DNA of 10,333 nucleotides, from positions 1 to 10,333 of the forward strand of contig CALELM010000037.1 in assembly GCA_937902665.1 (NCBI GenBank), given 5' to 3'. Source of the stretch: an uncultured Selenomonadaceae bacterium (lineage in GTDB: Bacteria; Bacillota; Negativicutes; Selenomonadales; Selenomonadaceae). The position numbers and the translations under genes are program-made. The notes beneath the pieces were generated by a model that did no database searches, had not been told where the DNA came from, and saw nothing but the letters and a program-made list of their open reading frames with translations. Shown here one piece after another: positions 7,801 through 10,333 of this stretch. Each line of letters opens with the position of its first letter. Position 1 is the stretch's first letter.

Positions 7801-10192
7801 GATCCTCGTAGGCAAGTAAACCTTGGTTGTATCCAATCTTAATTGCATCTTCCCCAACCCCTGTCTTATTGCCTTTTTCATCTAGCACTGCTCCATTTAT
7901 GCGAAGATTAGTCTTCGCCTGATACGCACTATCTACGTCTGTCGTGCCATCATAGACCTTGTTGATTCCCTCAGAGGTATTCAGGGATACGACCAGCTCT
8001 CTCGGCGTAATGCAGCCCTGTTCTGAGGTAAAATTGGCAGTAGCAACCGAGAGGTCATAGTTTTCTGCCACCCCTGTATAGCCTGTCTTATTTGCCAAAC
8101 TCAACCCATCATAATTGACTACAACATGCTTATTCTTTCCAACGGTATTATCTTGATTTTCTCCCGTTTCCTGTTCCTTCGTTGTCCCCGGCTTATAGTA
8201 GGTCTGCGTAACATTCGTAGCACTGATGGTTACCTTATCCTTATCTGCCGCAATGATACCCGTATCTCCACTGGCATCTACGATATCGCTTTTAATCTCC
8301 CCATATTCACTGGCAGATGCTACCCCATCGTATTGCTTGCTGACGATAGGATCTTCCGTGGAGGATGCCGTTGCTATTACCTTGCGGCGAACGATGGTCA
8401 GATTGCCCCCTGCGATATCATAGCCATGCTGTGCATCGTTTTGCGTTAAGATAGCAAAATTTCCTTCCTCATTGTAGTTCTTAGAATCCTTCGCATACCG
8501 CTCTGCATTTATCTTTCCTTTCACCGTATTAACGACAGACAGATCCACACCACCTGACAGAGAGATATTGGATAGCTTTGCCTCTGTGCCGTCATAGACA
8601 CGCTCCACATCCGCTCCGCCATTGGACTTCGTGCCATTCATCGTGGAATAGTCATAGTTTGCCTGCACAGTCCCCTTTGCCTTCAAAAATGCCGTCAAAA
8701 CAGGCAGGCTCTTTCCATCATTGACAAACCGCCAAGGCGTATCCGTACCGCCAACCTCGCTGATATTTGAACTGAAAACAGTATTAACGTTCCAATCAGA
8801 AAGCTTGTTCATGGGATTCGCTTGGGTTACTTGCACGCAATCAGACCCATCACCACCTGAAACCGAAACATTTCCTTCTGTTGTATATACCCGTGACAAT
8901 GTTATTGATGGAGGATCTTCGTCGGGTACCTGCGATATCATACCATACTTATCAATTTTACCTGTATTATACACATCCTGTATCGTAATGCTACCGGAGT
9001 CTGCCCTTCCCAAAATACCAGCTCCAGTAGATGTTGACGTATTATACGAGCTAGATATTGTAACATTCTTTGCCTGCCCTACCAAACCGCCAGTATAATA
9101 ATTAAGCCCTGTAACCGTACCGTCTTCGTTATACACATTTTGAATTGTTAGATTGCTGGCACTCCCAACAATACCCCCAGCAATTTTCGACTTTCCACTT
9201 GCTGTAGATGTTATTACAGCTTTTTTAAGTCCAACATTTTCAATCCTGCCGCCCTCTGCCGCACCAAACAGTCCTGCATTCCCCTTGATACTAACGCTTA
9301 AATTCTGTATCTCATAGAACATTCCGTCAAAATTCCCCGTAAACGGAGAAGAACTGCCGATGGGAGTAAAGGTCTTGCCGCCCATATCAATATCCTGCGA
9401 GAGCATATAGTTCTTTGACAGGTCATTATTCATGCCCTGCAATCCATCTGCATCATTTACAAGCTGATAATAAACAGGAGCTACATTTTTTCCCGTATAC
9501 CCTGCATTATGCCCATCTTCATTTCCAATATGGATATATCCACCCTTGGACGTATTGGCAGACAGTGTCACATCACTCAGTACTGCATCTCCTGCCGATG
9601 TCTTTATGTTGTCAGAATTCAGAAAACGAAGGTTCTTGCCATCCACGACTACCTGATTTGCCTGAATCGTCCCCAAATTTACCACGTCTGCCGCACCACT
9701 GCCTGCATTACCCGTGATAATCGCAGCACTTACCGTTGCCCCATCCTGCAAAGCAGCTTCCTTTGCCGCCTCCGAGGTGGAGACATAGAAGCTCCCTACA
9801 TCGATTGCAGCATCCTTTCCAATCATCACGCCGTTCGTATTGACGAGATAGACATTGTTTCCTCCCTGAATCTTGCCGTCAATCATGGAGGTCGCTGTTC
9901 CCGTGACCACATTGAGGTAATTATTCGCCGTTTCACCCTTTAAACCATGATCGAACTGGACAGTTTCCTCTTTCTTTACCGAAAAGTCCTTCCACGCAAT
10001 GATATTATCCTTATTTCCGCTTTGGATATCCAAGCCATTCTCGGACACAGACGCACCGCCCAGCTTTACTTCGTCCAAGACAGGCGCACCAAAAGCGACT
10101 GGCACCATGCTAAACATGCCAGTCATTAAGCCAAGGCTGACCTGCAGGGTCAACCGATCCTTTCGATTCCATGATGAAACGTTCATAACCAT
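1892..10192 (-). CDS. Giant TpsA-like exoprotein with TPS domain, GLUG-like motifs and YDG repeat array (putative adhesin)
   Basis: This is the secreted partner of the TPS pair, about 2766 residues and roughly 290 kDa, probably a surface or released filamentous adhesin. Residues 1-36 are a long signal peptide (basic start, hydrophobic core to VAFGA). Residues about 37-270 form the TPS/haemagglutination domain, with NNYLNVVTG at 90-98 and NTNG at 118-121 (the family NPNG motif). Residues about 305-410 hold four GLUG-like motifs. From about 510 to 2432 there are about 17 YDG-type modules, each starting near K-V-Y-D-G and ending near G-x-I-T-P-R/K. A further beta-rich domain (about 2432-2534), a Pro-Thr linker (about 2535-2563) and an acidic tail ending GIELSGDGVNLAV follow. 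I find only two cysteines (C452, C727). There is no LPXTG or SLH anchor. Residues are numbered from the ATG at 10192, but the ATG at 10186 (residue 3) is the likelier start, since AGGGG is 9 nt from it and only 3 nt from 10192. The adhesin role is inferred from the family; no ligand can be read from the sequence. Confidence 0.93.
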   Translation of the reverse strand: MVMNVSSWNRKDRLTLQVSLGLMTGMFSMVPVAFGAPVLDEVKLGGASVSENGLDIQSGNKDNIIAWKDFSVKKEETVQFDHGLKGETANNYLNVVTGTATSMIDGKIQGGNNVYLVNTNGVMIGKDAAIDVGSFYVSTSEAAKEAALQDGATVSAAIITGNAGSGAADVVNLGTIQANQVVVDGKNLRFLNSDNIKTSAGDAVLSDVTLSANTSKGGYIHIGNEDGHNAGYTGKNVAPVYYQLVNDADGLQGMNNDLSKNYMLSQDIDMGGKTFTPIGSSSPFTGNFDGMFYEIQNLSVSIKGNAGLFGAAEGGRIENVGLKKAVITSTASGKSKIAGGIVGSASNLTIQNVYNEDGTVTGLNYYTGGLVGQAKNVTISSSYNTSTSTGAGILGRADSGSITIQDVYNTGKIDKYGMISQVPDEDPPSITLSRVYTTEGNVSVSGGDGSDCVQVTQANPMNKLSDWNVNTVFSSNISEVGGTDTPWRFVNDGKSLPVLTAFLKAKGTVQANYDYSTMNGTKSNGGADVERVYDGTEAKLSNISLSGGVDLSVVNTVKGKINAERYAKDSKNYNEEGNFAILTQNDAQHGYDIAGGNLTIVRRKVIATASSTEDPIVSKQYDGVASASEYGEIKSDIVDASGDTGIIAADKDKVTISATNVTQTYYKPGTTKEQETGENQDNTVGKNKHVVVNYDGLSLANKTGYTGVAENYDLSVATANFTSEQGCITPRELVVSLNTSEGINKVYDGTTDVDSAYQAKTNLRINGAVLDEKGNKTGVGEDAIKIGYNQGLLAYEDPNAGEKSITYGGITILEPTSDVAKNYLLKDTNGNIVYDATGYYAEGERGSKSVDATGEIFKRHIDKDAFQIYQNGKLADTSKVYDGTSAYGEATNLSTADILEGDREKITFTPTGNGIFKDVNGKETAKATDNNGAAQIAYQVGITGDTDAINNYTFGESVHGAAAISNTEVSGAGRIEKRKIYFALGQSTNIDKDYDTTADVLEEYKKDNVVYAAISGYDYNRLVDGDTYTVTATYQNTNGEGAANVRRQDVKDASTPVVENGKKVFYTIDIEGGNAGNYALKTETLEGTGKINPLAVHAKVDDVTKVYDGTTAVTENLTGKAYLVDKDNQKITYEGVSVKTGEDGLIGTYASANVNANMGDGGKVTYTNLKLEGDNSINYEFSDKSVEGKGTITPRAINSIADLLPTWGNDIHKTYDGKTAVGENAKDYLALAAVGVTNGSPIDYAIASADYNSKDVDTANKVNYQVNLVADTDSDTSGNYKLTTEALTLESNPEQVKAYIAPKDVQVAIVNSNPTKVYDGKVDLPTDLSGNKLVGEALVNMTGLVTDVAGLNPTNVTTAVYDSKDAGDKSVIYALEVDGDKVTNYNFVPIDTSKTVTDNKLQGAGTIDKRTIEISFADDLARSYIKDNASAMPTSWTITNGIADDNLTIDTSKLQAYYGKWNDNKFTTGSHVNSTEGVPEQKDIIYANLLDALKSDDGKASTNYQFNFGNNTANVTYEDGTTGSLGSYVLNQSQNKINPYEVTAEEITWKWNPESNPTKVYDGTTGFSAYADYLTAHVTPMNADLAYTATANYDDRNAGSGKTLKVEGIFLIAPTGEHSDDYTLPESAAIAPQSTGSAIITPKDVKVTIVDINPTKVYDGKEALPTNSSGDALVTMDGLLDGVTNVTTGAYADKDAGENKTVNYQLQISGKVGGEDELLSNYNFLPQNGSVSGSTLTGKGTITPREILVNFTDDVKRAYYQGNTSVTGFTGTITGADGKEDAVATADNLSLDNALVKAYYGIWDEAKNTFTTSSHVTENNTTHKDVIYTGVLEAIQNANDNYKLAGISQDAVLHAEEGSTETPQTASSYVINISDNQITPYEFMANDVTWSKQKDVADKVYNAQTDVAGTAQDYLTASLSGAGITNLAYTADIAYDKKDAGDRVVNYNNLALVTPTEHADDYQMTGGTFVIPESEKVTGKITPKLIEVKTDGYWVKPYDGTITDISQSTLEHDNAISGDSLTINVTNQGYADKNATIDPEVLKGDGTNKVSYLVALDGADKSNYYLANTDGIYKVDGDIKRLVVTVDWVKDTGIDKEYNGDSSAATDGVINVDLSKVLAGGNVSVAGNYVDSEGNPDKNVARDASGNIATKNVVYSLTGADAGNYVIRTSEGEALGVGTGTIAPKKIQVQVDRTNPSNYTKTYDGNSWLTKEQLANLLTPEVSGDNRKVADNKIQLTLDNETVNLWLEKKAQYLDADGKANKNAGEGLGVNYYLQWDSVNHELVRVGEDDSLTYTGYKDGTVGATLTAHDLGTIEKRKIKITGADQLEKVYDGTGNVDGTFTNFEYTNADGSPIVLTNDEGDTITEEIKVTGNAEYKDIEGDEGYHAYGMNGEQIQYNVNYTNLAFDAGAYDVNKNYELAEGLSDKATGTGIINRRDIKVDTAVSPTGSYVGEVLPKQAFSGKVYGFIDGSTENIDGDTQDWKLGYQDGDAPSKDVAGEHAVHAWYRGSEIAGTPVAYGRDYQLTAGTLGMYRVSEKPVPPKPIPPKPTPTPTPTPTPTPKPWDDGGSGDSGGSGAVEMAKQTAQLIDKLNEENRRKGLSEVPHTQAVDTAIWENTVASVERISNINATEGGFVPDATAYTQASKDSANSLSNAASVGFEYQAGGSAQTAGNLSEMRTVGADSIVNVRLAEGGVSSEGFAVGFHVTDEQADKKAEPKIDVQVSNVSDSSVEYLEDEENEKQRQEKRELMSEHVGIELSGDGVNLAV
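1895..2503 (-). other. C-terminal domain of the exoprotein after the Pro-Thr linker
   Basis: Residues about 2564-2766 start with a Gly-Ser spacer. A helix-prone segment follows (AKQTAQLIDKLNEENRRKG), then an Ala/Ser/Gly-rich stretch, a short beta-like stretch with VNVRLAEGGV, and a charged, probably coiled-coil segment near 2730-2752 (LEDEENEKQRQEKRELM). It ends with GIELSGDGVNLAV. I recognise no enzymatic or anchoring motif. The linker separates this part from the repeat stalk, so it may be a distinct terminal or retention domain; that role is inference. Confidence 0.5.
2514..2549 (-). repeat. 12-bp tandem repeat encoding Pro-Thr linker
   Basis: Three head-to-tail copies of GGCGTTGGTGTT (plus-strand reading; the last copy ends in C instead of T) encode alternating Pro-Thr in the exoprotein. 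The flanks are imperfect versions of the same pattern (PKPIPPKP before, PKPW after). The unit is a multiple of three, so copy-number change would lengthen or shorten the linker by four residues without a frameshift. Confidence 0.9.
2897..8665 (-). repeat. Array of about 17 YDG-type modules in the exoprotein
   Basis: The signature tyrosines fall at residues 533, 621, 747, 881, 994, 1107, 1215, 1318, 1424, 1561, 1658, 1759, 1901, 1998, 2098, 2203 and 2331. Twelve read YDG. Three are near-variants (YDT at 994, YNA at 1901, YNG at 2098). Two are strongly diverged (YIK at 1424, YYQ at 1759) and were placed by alignment of their surroundings. Each module is about 90-140 residues. After the signature comes a Y-x-x-K-D-A-G-like turn, then a V-x-Y-x-x-L strand, then N-Y-x-L, and finally G-x-I-T-P-R/K leading into the next module. 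The pattern matches the YDG domain family (Pfam YDG), usually found as repeats in large bacterial surface proteins. A stalk role is inference. Confidence 0.88.
4202..6241 (-). repeat. Tandem duplication of a 1020-bp (340-residue) block inside tpsA
   Basis: YDG spacing across residues 1318-1998 is 243, 97, 243, 97, so two 340-residue blocks (1318-1657 and 1658-1997) lie side by side. Matching landmarks occur in both: NPTKVYDGK; NVTTAVY against NVTTGAY; AYYGKW against AYYGIW; FTTGSHV against FTTSSHV; KDIIYANLLDAL against KDVIYTGVLEAI; and INPYEVTAEEITW against ITPYEFMANDVTW. At the DNA level a 25-nt stretch at 5209-5233 is identical to 6229-6253, exactly 1020 bp apart. The remainder has diverged, so the event is not very recent. 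Confidence 0.88.
8963..9280 (-). other. GLUG-like motif block in the exoprotein
   Basis: Residues about 305-410 carry four short Gly-rich motifs: AGLFG, GGIVG, GGLVG and GAGILG. Each is followed by a beta-strand of the IENVGL, TIQNVYN, TISSSYN or TIQDVYN type, about 25-35 residues apart. This matches the GLUG motif family, often found in large surface proteins such as IgA-peptidase-like and adhesin proteins. Further on, WRFVNDGKSLPVL resembles the stretch that commonly closes such blocks. The block sits between the TPS domain and the YDG array. Confidence 0.75.
9383..10084 (-). other. TPS (haemagglutination activity) domain of the exoprotein
   Basis: Residues about 37-270 of the exoprotein match the N-terminal secretion domain of FhaB-type proteins. 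Visible landmarks are IIAWKDFSV, VQFDHG, NNYLNVVTG, SMIDGKIQGGNNVYLVNTNG and GKDAAIDVGSFYVST. In the family this region docks on the POTRA domains of the cognate TpsB and starts the right-handed beta-helix. NTNG replaces the common NPNG. The downstream edge of the domain is approximate. Confidence 0.88.
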
Positions 10193-10195
10193 CTA

Positions 10196-10200
10196 CCCCT
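10196..10200 (-). promoter_or_regulatory. Ribosome binding site of tpsA
   Basis: AGGGG on the minus strand lies 3 nt from the ATG at 10192 and 9 nt from the ATG at 10186. In tpsB the same element sits 7 nt from its ATG. This spacing argues for initiation at 10186, giving a protein starting MNVSSWNRK and two residues shorter than the longest frame. Confidence 0.65.
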
Positions 10201-10205
10201 ATAAA

Positions 10206-10219
10206 ATTTATGCATAAAT
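10206..10219. promoter_or_regulatory. Perfect 14-bp palindrome upstream of tpsA (candidate operator)
   Basis: ATTTATGCATAAAT is its own reverse complement and lies 5 nt upstream of the tpsA Shine-Dalgarno element. Its position fits a dimeric-regulator site overlapping the transcription or translation start. AT-rich DNA makes chance palindromes more likely, and no regulator is encoded in the window, so function is unproven. Confidence 0.35.
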
Positions 10220-10242
10220 CCATCAAATTCCAAACGATTTTC

Positions 10243-10332
10243 TCACTCGCACGACACATCTGCTACCGATGTGCCTTCTATAACGCCATTGTTCAAGAAA
10301 ATGCCATAAGCATTTTCCCTCCAATTTGCGTT
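10243..10332 (-). CDS. Possible C-terminal fragment of an upstream gene
   Basis: One minus-strand frame is open from the window edge to TGA at 10243-10245, giving 29 residues beginning NANWRENAYGIFLNNG and ending SVADVSCE. The composition is protein-like. If real, it ends 50 nt before tpsA, so tpsA could belong to a longer operon. A second minus-strand frame (10333 down to 10223) is also open for 36 residues, but it is very Arg/Lys-rich, as is common for non-coding frames. The segment is too short to identify, and the whole stretch could be non-coding leader. Confidence 0.3.
   Translation of the reverse strand, partial: NANWRENAYGIFLNNGVIEGTSVADVSCE
10298..10316. repeat. Short inverted repeat in the tpsA upstream region
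   Basis: AAAATGC (10298-10304) and GCATTTT (10310-10316) are perfect 7-bp arms around a 5-nt spacer. On the minus strand the second arm continues into CTTG, so the T-run is short and interrupted. It could be a weak terminator of an upstream gene or a protein-binding site, or it could lie within the possible upstream coding frame. The stem is AT-rich and weak. Confidence 0.3.
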
Positions 10333-10333
10333 T

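Noticed and set aside
3194..8596. Regularly recurring near-identical 20-nt segments (ccatcatagacctt type) suggestive of a CRISPR array
   Set aside because: They are the codons of the KVYDG signature in a continuous reading frame. Spacing is 260-430 bp and variable, and the intervening sequence is coding repeat, not unique spacers.
10205..10233. Possible tpsA promoter TTGGAA - 17 nt - TAAATT on the minus strand
   Set aside because: Each box matches the sigma-70 consensus at only 4 of 6 positions, and transcription would start within or next to the AGGGG element, removing the ribosome binding site.
10293..10322. Mini leader ORF on the minus strand (GGAGGG followed by ATG codons, reading MLMAFS then stop)
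   Set aside because: The Shine-Dalgarno match is good, but such a short frame is expected by chance. It may lie within an upstream gene, and it contains no run of regulatory codons.

Overview
This window carries one two-partner secretion (TPS, type Vb) operon on the minus strand and almost nothing else. A very large exoprotein gene (tpsA-like, about 2766 codons, 1892-10192) is followed after a 23-nt gap by its dedicated outer-membrane transporter gene (tpsB-like, 564 codons, 174-1868). Fragments of other genes lie at both edges: a convincing plus-strand C-terminus at 1-93, and a doubtful minus-strand C-terminus at 10243-10332.

Organism (inference): the combination of a Gram-negative-type TPS pair, GLUG-like motifs, a long array of YDG modules (KVYDGTT type) and moderate GC content points to a diderm Firmicute of the Negativicutes, such as the Selenomonas/Mitsuokella/Megasphaera group. 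No rRNA or housekeeping gene is present to confirm this.

Layout, left to right. Positions 1-93 hold the tail of a convergent gene. Positions 112-150 hold a strong hairpin with T-runs on both sides that can terminate transcription from both directions. Positions 174-1868 encode the transporter: signal peptide, two POTRA domains, and a beta-barrel with the L6 VRAY motif. Positions 1892-10192 encode the exoprotein: signal peptide, TPS/haemagglutination domain with an NTNG motif, a GLUG-like block, about 17 YDG-type repeat modules (12 exact YDG, 3 near-variants, 2 strongly diverged), a Pro-Thr linker and an acidic C-terminal tail. Positions 10193-10333 are the leader. It contains a Shine-Dalgarno-like AGGGG, a perfect 14-bp palindrome and perhaps the end of an upstream gene.

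How it works (family knowledge plus inference): both proteins cross the inner membrane by Sec. The TpsB POTRA domains capture the unfolded N-terminal TPS domain of TpsA in the periplasm, and the polypeptide is threaded through the TpsB barrel to the cell surface. The YDG array probably forms an extended stalk or fibre, consistent with a giant surface adhesin. The most interesting sequence-level observation is a higher-order tandem duplication inside tpsA: a 340-residue (1020-bp) block occurs twice in register, each copy carrying one canonical YDG module, one module that has lost the YDG signature, and a further YDG-type module. The window looks like a well-known class of system with an unusually informative repeat architecture; I do not see a new type of system.
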